From Lineus longissimus (taxonomy: Eukaryota; Nemertea; Pilidiophora; Heteronemertea; Lineidae): 64,000 bases of DNA. The stretch covers positions 1,862,501-1,926,500 of the forward strand of contig NC_088315.1 in the NCBI RefSeq assembly GCF_910592395.1, given 5' to 3'. Position 1 is the first letter of the stretch; each line of letters opens with the position of its first letter. A program made the position numbers and the translations under genes. Positions 26,116 through 38,508 of the stretch are shown here, piece by piece. The notes beneath the pieces are model-generated. The model did no database searches. It was not told where the DNA came from and saw nothing but the letters and a program-made list of their open reading frames with translations.

Positions 26116-26307
26116 TCAAACACGGAAAATAAAGAAACGGAACCGGGGATTCAAGTTTCCTTAATATCTGGCAATGACACAGACCCCCAATCTAATGACG
26201 TACCCACCGGACTTGTTGACGTGGACAAGATCACTGTAGAAAAGGAAGGTGTTGTTCCGGCTCGTAAGAAACCAAGCCGTAGAAAATCTTGGCAGTTTTG
26301 GAAAAAG
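26116..26307 (+). CDS. Candidate N-terminal exon of the SLC6 transporter (2)
   Basis: A strong acceptor (cttgttttag) opens a frame encoding a polar segment, then a basic one (…VPARKKPSRRKSWQFWKK). The frame closes at TGA 26326-26328. Possible donors are at 26308 (aag|gttcga) or 26323 (aga|gtgtga), both in phase 0 and so compatible with the first certain exon at 28791. Long cytoplasmic N-tails are known in some SLC6 members such as GlyT2. The donor sites are weak, and it could instead be a terminal exon of something else. Confidence 0.35.
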
Positions 26308-26500
26308 GTTCGACGGTGGAGAGTGTGAAATCACGGTAGTTTTCTTTTGAGTGATGCACTAGCTTTGCCTTAAACAACATCATTTATGTAACCGAAAAAT
26401 ACTGCTGATTTTCTTAACGACATGCAACTGCGTTTTTATATACCTTATCCAAAAACTTATATCTTAAAAACAAACTTAACTAATCAAAATATTTTCATGT

Positions 26501-27211
26501 TTGTTATCTAATTCTATTTTCTGTTTTTTTCCCATAATGACAATGTCTGTATTTCTCTCCAGCGCTTGCTGTGCACTTCGTTGGGTTGATTTCCAGACAT
26601 GCCTGAACAGTATCACTATCTCCTCCAAGGCGGGATCATCGTGTGATCACTCTTGTGTAATCTATAATTTGATGTTCGGTCAAAACTGGTGGTGTCCTGT
26701 AATTGATTTGGCACGATCGATCACCAAGCAGGCAGACGTGTCGCTTTCCAGAGTAAGGCAGCAGCCGAATGATGGCAAGAGAACGTCGGTATTACCGCAA
26801 TGCAAACTATGTAATATGCGCCTTTTTAGTTATTTCTTCAGAGATTGTGGTGTATCTCGTCGTGATACAATGCAATTCCAGAAGGAGCTACGAAAAACAC
26901 GGCAATTCCTTACGAAGAAGATGTTTAACCAAAATTTTCCTGCTTTGCATTCCTACTTTATTCCGTCACCCATTTGTTATAAGCTGGAGTATACCGAGCA
27001 GAATGTCGATAGCAATGTGGTTAGTGGGCGACTAAGTCCCCAAAGCCCAAACGTGATAATTACGAGTTTCTGTGGGAACGCCCACCAAATATCTGGCGGA
27101 GAGTGTTTGTACTGGAGGAATCCGGTTACTGTGGAATTACATTGCTGTAACCAGCACTGGCGTCGTTTTTTATGTACTTCTGTATGTCATTTTGTGTTTC
27201 TTCACATATAA
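26501..27211 (+). other. 236-codon open frame of unknown status
   Basis: The open frame begins at a TTG; its first ATG is at about 26537. It encodes a Cys-rich protein with no recognised domain. A second frame over the same DNA (26769-27035, then 27130-27290) reads as hydrophobic segments separated by basic patches, with stops between them, and could be a decayed multi-pass membrane protein. It lies between the candidate and certain SLC6 exons, so it may simply be intronic. Both readings are weak. Confidence 0.2.
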
Positions 27212-28790
27212 ACCTTTAACCCATCATCATTCTCATCATTTTCAACGTCTTGACCAAAAAACGTTGTTACATCATTCCTCCTCTTTAAATTAAACCGATT
27301 TTCATCGGGATGAATTAGCTGATACAAGTAGTCAGTATGAAACAAACGGACAGTGCCATCGCCATTAGAGTTGTATTTTCGCCCTTCACAAAGAACTCTC
27401 ACTGGAGAACAAGAACTATAGATGTAACAGTGGTCTCATCTGGGGATCCCATGAATTCAGATTGTGTTTAACTTGGAAGTGGACTGTCCCGACAACAGCA
27501 GATTGGCCACTGCCAATACGGTAGAGGGTCTTACCAAAAGCTACATGAGGAAATCCCCAGGTGGAGGTCAGCGCACGTCAGAATAAGATCAGTGGCATCA
27601 TTCGATTGCTCGGCTTATAGACTCGCCTGATAATCAATACACTCGGTCATTTCAAATTCTCATCATGCTCTGCTGCCAGCGTTCTTATAATGTCTCTTGG
27701 GGTATATCGCCAGTCTAATTCATTTCACATTGCACTCCGTCAATAATGGAGCTGTTCGTTAAACCCTCTCTGTTCTTTTAACGAAGTAACACTTGTGATA
27801 TCTGCAATAGGTTTCTCTAAAATGAGATGAATCTACTTCGTGAGTTTTCTTGCGGCAACACACAGACCCGGGTACCCCACATCCAGAAATTTCCATATCC
27901 AATTACCAAATCTCAAGAACAGTACCTACCGGCTGTGATTGTCAGATCTCTTTGCGAGAAACATGATGGGTGAGTGGTAGTGAGATCTTGCCTGGGGTTT
28001 GATGATACAGCAGTGGACGGAAAGATGTAAAAAACGGGTCAACCTTAAAAATAGCACGGTCATGGACACGACATGTGTATAAAATAGATGGAAAAGACAG
28101 CGGTGTGTTCTGATGTTTCTGACCTCAGTCCTTGATATTGACATGGATGGAAGAACAAAATTCAACCTCCGTGTTGTTGTGAATCAATGATAATACCTGC
28201 GTCTAATTCACATGACCGGTATAGAATATCGTATCTCGTCGAACCCATCCCCTACCAGAACCTAGCTAGCACCGTTCGATTGAAGCTTTGAAGTTAACGT
28301 TCGATTGAAGCTTTGGTTCAAGAAAAGAAACTTTGGGTTCTATGAGGAACATGTCCTCACTGTTGCATATTCCATCCTCTCCCGAATGATAAGAGCTTCA
28401 TTGGAATGTGTGTAATTCCCAGTGCTCCTGGGAACATGTTTGCAATAGCATTGAGACTCTTGCGGGGAAGCTTGAAGGAGAATATAGATGGGATTAGTTG
28501 TTCAGAAAGCTCTTACGCGTAATCGCGTGAACACCAATGTTCTTCCAGTCTGTGGTGTTGGGGTGAAAGGCAAGAACCTTAATAAAAAATAAATGGTATG
28601 TTCCATCAAAAATATGTTTGCATCCAGGGAAGAAAGCACCGTTAGTATCGAAGAAGATGGACTATGTTACAGGAGAAGAAGCTGACCGCTGAGGCATGTT
28701 TACCTTCTGATTTCCACTCCAAGAAGCTCAACGAATGAGTCCTTTATACCTATACTATCACTGATGCATGTTTCCTCTCACTTCCTGCAG
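27212..28790. other. Presumed intron or upstream sequence of the SLC6 gene
   Basis: No coding exon is recognised. A 16-bp direct repeat (gttcgattgaagcttt) occurs at 28274 and 28299. The acceptor cttcctgcag at 28781-28790 precedes the first certain SLC6 exon. Confidence 0.4.
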
Positions 28791-31700
28791 AACGATGCCC
28801 GTCTCTTCAGCAGCACGGACAGCCGGGCCCCGCTCGGCATGTTCGACGACATGGAGGCAACAGGGGCAGACGTGGACGGAGCCAACCAAAGAGGCAACTG
28901 GTCGGGGAAATTCGACTTCCTTCTGTCGCTGTTAGGATATTCCGTCGGATTGGGGAATGTTTGGAGATTTCCTTACCTGGCATACAGTAATGGTGGTGGT
29001 AGGTAATTCCAATGAATATAAAGGGTGTTGTTCATCCTTGGATTCATGCGGGTTATGTTCTTGTGAGACATCAACTCACTGTTGGAATCCAGCACTATAG
29101 CAACAAGGAACTCTCTATGTTGTTGGTCGATCTGCCCCGGCCGATCAGTCCGGTCTTTGATACAAAATCAATTAAAAAGAATCGAAAGTCACATCTGTAT
29201 CTAGCGTAGTGTTGCTCTCGTATGATACTGACCAATCATGAGTAACACTTGCTGGTGATGGTCTATCCTCAAAAGACCATTCACTCGGGGTATTTGGAGA
29301 TGCCAGTCACAAATGATTCCTTGGCCGTTTTCCGTTTGAGGTATGAGAGATCAATAACCACGCAGCTGAGCAAATTAGTTCCTGCCGCGGTTTATGATTA
29401 TCTGATTCTGCTCAAACATACTTACAAAGTTTTCACGAAAGCCACCCATCCTTCAGGGGGAGTTGATAATAACCTATGTATCTGATCCAACACCATTCTG
29501 TTCTGCCTTCAGGCGCCTTTCTCATTCCGTTCCTCTTGATGCTGCTGCTGGTCGGAATGCCCCTTATGTTTATGGAGTTGGCTTTCGGACAGTACGCCAG
29601 TCTTGGACCTATAGCAATATTTGGGAAATTCTGTCCTCTTTTCTCTGGTAAGTCTTATGAATGCTGTATCAATTCCACTGATCAGCTCACCCGGTTCATC
29701 AAACTAATCATTACACTATCGGGTAAACATTTATAGCCCGCAGCTGAGAGATTTCATTATGCTCTGCCCATAGATAATCATCTGACAAAGGAGTAAATGG
29801 TTTATCGATTTCCTCGAGACAGTCATTTAGTTGATGAGCCTGGATTAGACAACTAAAACAAATTCATTGTCGATGTTCAAAGACACGTCTTCATCAGTGC
29901 TGCTGGAGAAATATGCCTTAACTTTTCAGGCCTTGGTTATGGTATGGTGATAATCTCAGGCATCGTGGCCCTGTATTACAACATGATTATTGCGTGGACC
30001 TTGTTCTATATGTTCGCTTCATTCACGAGTGAATTGCCGTGGGAGACCTGCAAACCAGAGTGGAGCACACTGGGTAAGCCTTATCCCCCCCCCCCCTCCT
30101 ACCACCACCACTCCCATCCCAGCTCAATAACCTGCAACCTCTCATCATAAGAGGTCAATGCGGGAAGACGATTCTTCAGCGAGATCGAGTTCCATTCCTA
30201 GATCCCTGGCTTAATTACACAGCTAGTTACAGCAAGACATGAACATTATGGAGAAAATAAAGCGTACCGGTACACTGTAGCAAAAGAGAAGAAATCCAAT
30301 TTGGGATTAGTTCCGGATATACCGGCACTGTTTCCATGGTGATGGAAATACTGAAAGATGGGAATAGTCAATGAAGATTCCTGTATTTTCAATACAGGAT
30401 GAAAAAGCAAAAGAGTTTGGTCCTCATTGATAAGCTTGAGTCAGGCAGTACTGCAGTGTCGTCTTCTGTGCTTATCTGATCACCCCACCCCTGTGCAGCA
30501 ATATTGCCCTGAAGCGAGACCCAGCAGAAACTGTAGTGCCCGGGAGAATTCAAATCCTCCAAGGTGGGAGGAGCGTTTTTGCCTGCCGGGCAACAATTTG
30601 GTATTATTGATGTCAATCGCAAGCTTCTCAGGTTTCTCCCTTGATGGGGTCTTTTGCTCGCCCTGGCATTCCCACCAGTTGCAAGTACTTTTAACTTACG
30701 TCTCACAAACCTTTAGGAATAAACCTCTGATGCTCTTCATCTTCCAGATTGTTACTCCTACAAAGACGCAGATGCTTGCCACAAGGATTATAACGAGACT
30801 GGAATCTATTACAACAGGACGTGCTACAATGAGACAATGGCTTCCACTTCCACCCTTGATATCCAACAGTTGGTCATTAATATGACCAAGAGGCCACCTG
30901 CAGAGGAATATTTCGAGTGAGTTCACAGGATTAAGCATCAGATATTAAGGATATCAATACACATTAAGGGGACAGTTAGAACCATGTCGAAACTATCAAA
31001 CATTCCTTGGAGCGCAGAACCGTGTCATAACACTCTCAAAGCTAATAACCCATTCCTTTTCATTTACAACAACTTCGAAAGTGAAGGAACTGGTTGCATC
31101 TATCCTGTGGCAGCAGCTGTGCAAAATTATTTTCTTATACCAAGAGATTGATACCACTCGCTTACTTGCCCTTTGCATGTGTCAGGAACCAGAGTCCCAT
31201 TAGCAAAGTAGTTCACCCACGCTCCATCATTTGACACTTCTCGTGCTTAGGTGTTAAGACATCTACCATTAGTTTCCACCCCTTTTCGCCTGCTAACGGC
31301 AGGAATGACAAGAAGCCAATGTATAGCTATGTTATATCAACTGTAGTTCTCTCCTATCTTCAGGAATTACGTGTTGTCCAAGTCAGCTGGTATGCACGAG
31401 ATGGGAGGGATAAAGTGGCAGTTAGCCCTCTGTCTCCTTCTTGCTTGGTTGATCGTCTTTCTGTGTCTAAGTCGAGGCGTCCAGTCCTCGGGAAAGGTAA
31501 GAATATTCAGGGAAGGGCTCCACTATGTAAAACTGACGGGTCCAACAACAGCTCTAGACCTTACGTCTGTCTCTTCCTCTTCATCATACAGAGCCCACAC
31601 ACAAATCCTCGGGAAAAGTGCTGTCTATAGAGAAGGAACTGACTCAGGGATGGAGAGTCGATTGGCAACTATCTCCTCTGTGATGATGGTAGTATGCTGT

Positions 31701-34700
31701 TGTGACTGAGTCCAGTTCTTGCGAAGAGGAGCTCTAATCCACAGGGAAGGAGCCCGCAAAATCAAGATTCCATATCCTCGTCTTGGCATCGAGTGCTCGG
31801 GAACGGACTGGCACACTGAGAAGTGCAAACGGTGTGCCTGGAGGGTGAGAGGGGCTATAGCTATGGCCCTGTTAACCTGACAAAGTCATCATGGTTCTGA
31901 CAGTCTCACGTCTAGTGGTGGGATTAGTGTTACAGGCTGTTGCTACCAACCTGACTGTCCATCTCGTTTCAGGTTGTGTATTTCACCGCTCTGTTCCCCT
32001 ATGTGGTGCTCATTATCCTGTTTTTTCGGGGTGTCACCTTACCTGGGGCGATGAACGGCATCATCTACTACCTGACGCCAGACTTCTCAAGGCTTTATAA
32101 AGCGAAGGTAAGCCGTTCTACCTTAATGAAGTTATGTCACGGCGTAGCCTACAGCAGAGTGAACCACAAGGTTTGTCTGGTAACTTCTCTTCAAAGAGTT
32201 GAAGGACAAGATCACCTGGTTTGATTACCGGCTACGTAAATAAGACTTTACGTACCCTACATTGTCTTTCTCCACGCTTGAAAATAGATGGTTTTCTCCC
32301 TTCTACTGGGAGTGGAACCTGTGATTTTGCGACAGAACCAGCGCATAGAGAGGTGCCAGTTGGGTGAATCTGCGGCAGCCCATGATAGTTAGTTAACACT
32401 ACCAGCAGCAGTGTATGGCCGGTAACATCAATGAAAGTTACACGGGATTTATGTGATAGCTGCATGGTGTGCACAACTTGGTCACACATGTGTCAGAAAC
32501 CCCAATCTTTATTCGATCGTTGATACTATGTATCTCTCTCTTTTAGGTGTGGGGCGATGCTGCTGTTCAAATCTTCTTCTCCTTATCCCCAGCTTGGGGA
32601 GGGCTTATCACTTTGGCCAGTTACAACAAATACCATAACAACTGCTTCAAGTAAGTACATTATCGTCGAAGTAAAGGACAACTACAACAATAGTCCTCTC
32701 AATGTCAGTCAGTTGAAAACCAGAACATTCATCTTCGGAATGCCCCTCAATTCAACAACAAGAACAGTTATGATTATCATGTCCTTCATTTGCGCTACAG
32801 CATTTGGGAATGGCTTTGACTACATACTCTATTCACAAGACATCTAAAGACGTTGATCTTTACCATCAGCCACAATGTCTACTGGCTTAAAGTTGAGGTT
32901 CACAATTCTTTCGTGTTTGAATGTTGATCTGCTCATAAGCAAAAGGTTGCTGGAAACCACAGCTCCACGTTTGGTCCTCTCATTGTATACTCATCGGGAG
33001 AAGAGTCAGAGTCAATCCCTGGCCTTGTCACTTCTTCTCTGTCCTGGACACGTCCAGCTCTCGTAAACTGCGGATACTTGCGACCCTCATAGTGCCTCTG
33101 GTGGAAACCTATACCAGAGACCAGTCATTGAAAGTAGTTTTGGGCAAGCCCAAAATCAGTGAAACCGTTCACCAATACGTTTTCCCTTGCAGAGATACAC
33201 TGATTGTTGCCATCAGCAACATTACCACCAGTATATTTGCCGGCTTTGTGATATTTTCTATTGTTGGATACCTTGCTCAGGAGTTGGGAAAGGATGTCGG
33301 TGACGTGGTCGACCAAGGTATGTTTGTATTTGAAGATATTTTGAAAATGGACACTGAGGTACCATATTGTAGTTTGAACTGTGCACCATATCAATTCATG
33401 TGAATCATGCAACTGCTGCAGAATTGTACCATTTGATTAGGATTTCTTCTGACATTTCAAAGGGCAGCATTGGTTTGCAAATTTCTTCTATCAAGCCACA
33501 TTGAGATTCAAATTTATGATATAGGGCAGTTCGTTCCTCTGAGCTGAAACGTTCTTCTTTGTTGCACAGGTGCTGGTTTGGCATTCATTGTCTATCCCGA
33601 GGTTGTGACCAGACTGCCCATCTCGCCGCTATGGTCCTTCTTATTCTTTTTCATGTTACTGACACTAGGCTTGGACAGTCAGGTAAGTGTAGAGGCCCTG
33701 CTCATACCATCGAGCTCCATTGTAGGCTTTGGCCTTTATGGCGCCAGATGTCCACAGCCTGTTATCCCTGATGCACAAGCCAAGCCTGGAGTGGAAACAA
33801 GTCAGTCTTGGTCTTGATCGAATACCAGAGGAATGCTTTGAATCTTCCTTTGAATGGTGAGATTACCAGCATCAATTCCTGGGTCGTTGATAAACTTTGT
33901 CGTCGGCCACATGGCTGCTGATCAAAAGACTTAGTGCCTCATTTTATAGTGAACGCAATTTGGCAAGATCTGCATGCCAAGGTTTAGGGACGTCATGTTC
34001 AGGATGACATGAGCTCAAAGTAAAACAATATTCCAAGCTAGTATCCTTTGTCTATGAACTATTCCTTCTTTGCAGTTTGCCTTGCTAGAAACAGTTACCA
34101 CAGCAGCTCTTGATCGCTTTCCAAACTGGCGGGAAAAGAAGACTTTCGTTGTGCTTGGTATGAGCTGTATCGGATACATTGGAGGTTTGATGATATGCAC
34201 GAAGGTAAGTTGTGTAGTTCGCATGTTGCTATTCTTCTTGGCATTCGTGGAGAAATATTAGAATTGCAGATTGGTTCAAGAGATGACTTGCAAGTTGTTT
34301 AATGTTTGAGCGACCTGAGCACTTAATGGTGGTCCATCCATTTGCAGTTTGCAGCACATGTCTTTCACTCTTTTGAGAAGTGATCATGAAGTAAACATGC
34401 AAACCTTTGGTCACTTGACGGGAACGAAGCGGGATCATCAGCATCCTAGTACGTATTCTATATAACACATGAACACTATATAGGTTGTTCTCTTCTTCTC
34501 CATTCCAGGGTGGTATTTACATGCTTCAGTTAATGGACACATACGCCGCGAGCTGGTCCGTCTTCCTAATTGCCATGTTGGAGTCGATCATCATCGGCTG
34601 GGTGTATGGCGCCGAGCGCTTCCTTGGAGACATCGAGGATATGATTGGGAGGAGGAGTTGGATCTGGCATAAGTTCTTCGTGGCATTCTGGCAGTTCCTC

Positions 34701-35751
34701 AGTCCAGCTACTTTATGTGTAAGTAACAGGGGTCACTGAAAGTAGTCTGGAGAACCGCATTTGCTAGGAGCTCCTTTTACATGAGGAAGAACATACATGT
34801 TTCTTCGAATATCCGGCAGCTGACACTCTTCCTTGGATAATCACCTCGCCAGCAGCAATGCCTGCCTCGAACGGTCTCTCCCACGTGAAACACCGCATCC
34901 GTTTGCATTCACAACCCTAACATTCAATCTGTGAATGGTTCTCAATGTCACATCTACAAACAGCCAGTCGTTGAACGTTGTCCTCAGATGGTTCTCAATT
35001 CGATAACTAAAACTGTCTTGAAATGAAATATACACAATGTATATGTCAAAACCAAACTAACTTACATGTACGTACGTTCTGTTCCAGTTCCTGTTGATCT
35101 TCAATTGGGTGCAATATAAACCAATCGAATATGGCACCTATGAGTATCCCCTCTGGGCGAACCTGATAGGCTGGTTGATGGCATTGGCTCCAGTGGTGGC
35201 GCTACCGGTCATGGCGGGCATCAAGATATATTACGCCCCAAAGGACATGGGGTTTATTCAAGTAAGGTTTGAAACTGCCCTCATTTGCGATGTGAACATG
35301 ACAAATGTCAGATATACCGATGTGGAAGTTCAGTACCCGAGGAGATTAGTACTATTCCCTGCCGTATCTCTCCAGAGTTCTAGGATCCCTTTCATATTAT
35401 TACTCAGTCCAATACGTAGCATTCTGGTCTGGCGATGCCTTCAAAAGGCGAGTAATCTAATGCTCCAAGCCCAACTTCGGCAATGGTGGAACTACCACTT
35501 TTATACCTAGAGTCCTTTGATAAGCTGAAGTCAGCAGAGGTTTTCATGTCGCCAATCTTTTTCAGAAACTACGTCACCTGCTGAAGCCAAGTGCTGACTG
35601 GGGTCCAGCCCACAAGGTGGCGCAGTACAAGGAGTGCCAGGATGAGAACAACGTCGAAGCAACACATCATAATCTAGAGGCAAAACTCTCAGGGAATACA
35701 TTCGAGAATCCATCATTCAGTGCGGTCTACACGTTTGAGACTAAAATGTGA
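28791..35751 (+). CDS. SLC6 family Na+/Cl- coupled amino-acid-type transporter
   Basis: Thirteen exons: 28791-28998, 29513-29647, 29930-30073, 30748-30916, 31364-31496, 31973-32107, 32547-32650, 33193-33317, 33570-33682, 34076-34204, 34509-34718, 35088-35261 and 35566-35751 (TGA). They encode 654 residues in frame; the start codon is further upstream. TM1 has the signature [18 protein letters not shown]. The residue at the monoamine-transporter Asp position is Gly, which points to an amino-acid or GABA-like substrate. TM6 has [17 protein letters not shown] and TM8 has [13 protein letters not shown]. Extracellular loop 2 carries four N-glycosylation sequons (NET, NRT, NET, NMT) and paired cysteines. 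The family has 12 transmembrane helices and takes up neurotransmitters or amino acids at the plasma membrane. The closest group seems to be the glycine/proline/B0+ cluster, but the subtype is not decided. Polyadenylation signals follow at 36211 and 36901. Confidence 0.93.
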
Positions 35752-36210
35752 TCATCAGATACACAAAATCGGGGCTGTTAACTCAGCCAAGGGGCACTGC
35801 GACTTTCAACGGACATAGCGCAGTAACGTCTATGCCCGTCTCCCGATAGTAATGCAAATTTGGTGGAGACGAAGTTTATATCTACTGTCAACTGTGATGT
35901 TTTAGGTAATTACTAATTGGTCTTCCTGTGGTATTAGTATTAGATCTCAGCATACCGGTAGAGAGGAAGACCGGTAGTTTTGCGAACGATCTGGAGAAAT
36001 CAACCTCGTACTGCGCCATTTATAAACGGAGAAGGAAACCGGGATTCGGTTCTGTCCTTGGAAACAATCAAGTGTGCTATGTAGTTATACAATGTATAAG
36101 CATGTATATATCTCTGTATCTCTGCACTGACCATAGATAACAATTGATTTGCTTGTAAATAGGGATTTATTCTCAATTAGGTGTAAATGATTGATGTGAG
36201 GGTGTCGCAC

Positions 36211-36216
36211 AATAAA
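36211..36216 (+). other. Proximal polyadenylation signal of the SLC6 gene
   Basis: AATAAA about 460 bp past the stop codon. A second signal at 36901-36906 would give a longer 3' UTR. Confidence 0.5.
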
Positions 36217-36900
36217 ACTCGGCCAAGCTACTGTTAGTTGCAAAGATACATATGTACATATTTGATTAGTAGTACCCTGATGTAAGTTTTGTTTTTTGGT
36301 TGTTCCAGGTTAATCAATTTACTTGGCCTCGTATACTGATAAAAGTATAAGTTTGTTTTACTTGTGAGCTGCAAGGAGTGTGTACAGCCTTATACAGGAT
36401 GTTGAGGCATTATTGAAGCCAAATTTCGAATGCCTCTAAAAAGTAAAGGGACTCTGAATATACATCTAAGTTTGCACAGGCTATCAAATGCAGGCAGTTC
36501 GGTGATGGGTCGTCACATGAAAACAATTTATATATATGATACTGAATAGAATAGGGCGTCTCCTTTAACAGCAATTGACACCAACTGGTTGGGAAATGTA
36601 ACGTTGACTTTAACTGTGATAAACACGCCTAGGATTTGTTATGGTTGTCGCATCTGTTGGCCCTGTCGCCCGGCCCTGTTGGCAGCTAATTATAGGCCTA
36701 TGTTTGTTCTAGCTAGTCTCGTGAGTTATGATATATATTCGCTTACTCAAAACACAGTTACACGGTGTTGGTAGGTCATTGGCAGACGTATAGTGTGGGT
36801 TGCTGTAGCACACTATCTAATGTCCCAACCCTGCACAATATCGATAGCAGTGATTATAGTATAGAGTTCAATGAAAAATGTACAAATGATATCAAATGTG

Positions 36901-36906
36901 AATAAA
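36901..36906 (+). other. Distal polyadenylation signal of the SLC6 gene
   Basis: AATAAA about 1.15 kb past the stop codon, in AT-rich sequence typical of a 3' UTR end. Confidence 0.45.
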
Positions 36907-37224
36907 AGAATGAACTGAGGCAAAAGTCGTGTCAGTAATGTCTTTTCTCCGTATTAATTCTTATTCATGAAAACGACCGAAACATGTGCTCTTATTCTTC
37001 CTCTTTTTTCTGGTATATCTAGTATACGAGTTCTACGAGTCCACTTCATGCAGGTTCCACTACGATCGGCAGGAGCGTAGCGAGCTTGGCTCTCGGGGGG
37101 GGGGGCAAAATCAAACTAGTGAAAAATCTTCGGCCTTGTTTACCTGTGCATTGTATTTAAAAGTGGGGCCAGCGTCGATCTAGTCGCCGAAAGGCTTGTT
37201 TTTCTGAACGTCTCGTCCAGGTAA

Positions 37225-37260
37225 CCTCGACCCTGTCCGCCGCGCAGCGGAGGGTCGAGG
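37225..37260. repeat. GC-rich perfect inverted repeat (hairpin)
   Basis: The arms CCTCGACCCT and AGGGTCGAGG are perfectly complementary, and an inner CCGC/GCGG pair extends the stem, leaving a short loop. It sits in the only CpG-dense stretch upstream of the nuclear receptor. Confidence 0.7.
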
Positions 37261-38114
37261 AGGCCTCGTTTATTAACCCGAGACGAGCCGTGCATACAGT
37301 AGATGGACTGTCTATACCGAGCGCACTGGTATTCCTTGGCTCGAGGTTGCCTATCTGAGAAACCAGTGACTGGACACCGGAAGCCGACGCCCCTAATCTA
37401 GTTCATGACGAGTGAAATGCCGTCAAGTACCAGTCTCTGTAATGAGTGAATGGAGGAAACTGGTGAAAGAGTCTACTGAATATCGGGCAAACACGGGTAG
37501 AAATGGAACTAAGTGACGTCACAATTATTATTACTTCACCTTGACCGACTTGTTCCGTCGAAGTTGTAAACATTGGTCGATTTTACCGAATTCGAGGTGT
37601 TTTGCTCCTAAAATGTACTCTTTTTCTTGGAGGCTGGTAAGGTGTGTATGTAGAACTTGTACCCTGGAATGCTCAGGCGCTCCTATACTATAGTTTGATT
37701 CGAGGTAGAAAAGCTTTGGATGAGTGGAAGGTAAGATGTGCGTGACCTGATTCGGGTCATGATGATCATGATGATCCGTCGGAGGTTGGTCAGGTGCACG
37801 GTACACAGATACAATGTAGGCCTAGATAATTGCACTACAGATTGTATATCATATTTCATTGGATATCGGATATGAATTGGGGGCGGTAGCCGCCGCGTTC
37901 ACTGACTCTGCATCCCCCTTGCTTGCAGTGTCAACTGTCGTCCAATCCAGAAGAAATCAATCTATGCCGGAAGTTTCTGTAATGAGTGAATGGAGGAGAC
38001 TGGTGGGCAGAAAATTTCTCATGTTTCGCAAGATTTCTTATGTCAAATACCGCAGGCCATGCCAATGGTACCAATGAGGACTGATTGCCATGTGCAATGT
38101 GCTAATCATCCACA

Positions 38115-38135
38115 CTTCTTCTTCTTCTTCTTCTT
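38115..38135. repeat. (CTT)n microsatellite
   Basis: Seven CTT triplets in a row, upstream of the nuclear receptor coding region. Confidence 0.8.
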
Positions 38136-38508
38136 TTAAACTACTCTACTTCATTAATGAAGGTTGTGGCAGTTGGACAGTTTGCCCATGCACGGAGGGA
38201 AGGGTAAACGTGTTTTAAAAGTCGATGCAATGTCCAAATTAACAATTAACGTGTGGTATAAACAGTTCATAATGACGTAAGTGGTGCTGGGGACATCATC
38301 GACGCTTCTTCTCGTATACTATTCACTATACTTTCCACTTTAACATCATCACACTGACACCTCCACCTGCACCTTCCACCAACCTTGTTGTTGTCTTCCC
38401 TGGAGACATCAAATCTATTTCTGGGAATTTTCCCATTCTAGTTCTTATCACTGTCGTGTGTTGTGTCTTCCAGGGTGATGTAAAGGGTAAAGCCCTTCTG
38501 CCATCAAC

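Larger units (their letters stand above)
36907..38473. other. Intergenic region and upstream flank of the nuclear receptor gene
   Basis: It contains a GC-rich CpG-bearing stretch at ~37190-37300 with a strong hairpin, a ~30-bp duplicated segment at 37436 and 37976, and a CTT microsatellite at 38115-38135. The receptor promoter and its non-coding first exon probably lie here. I could not locate a first exon with confidence. Confidence 0.45.
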
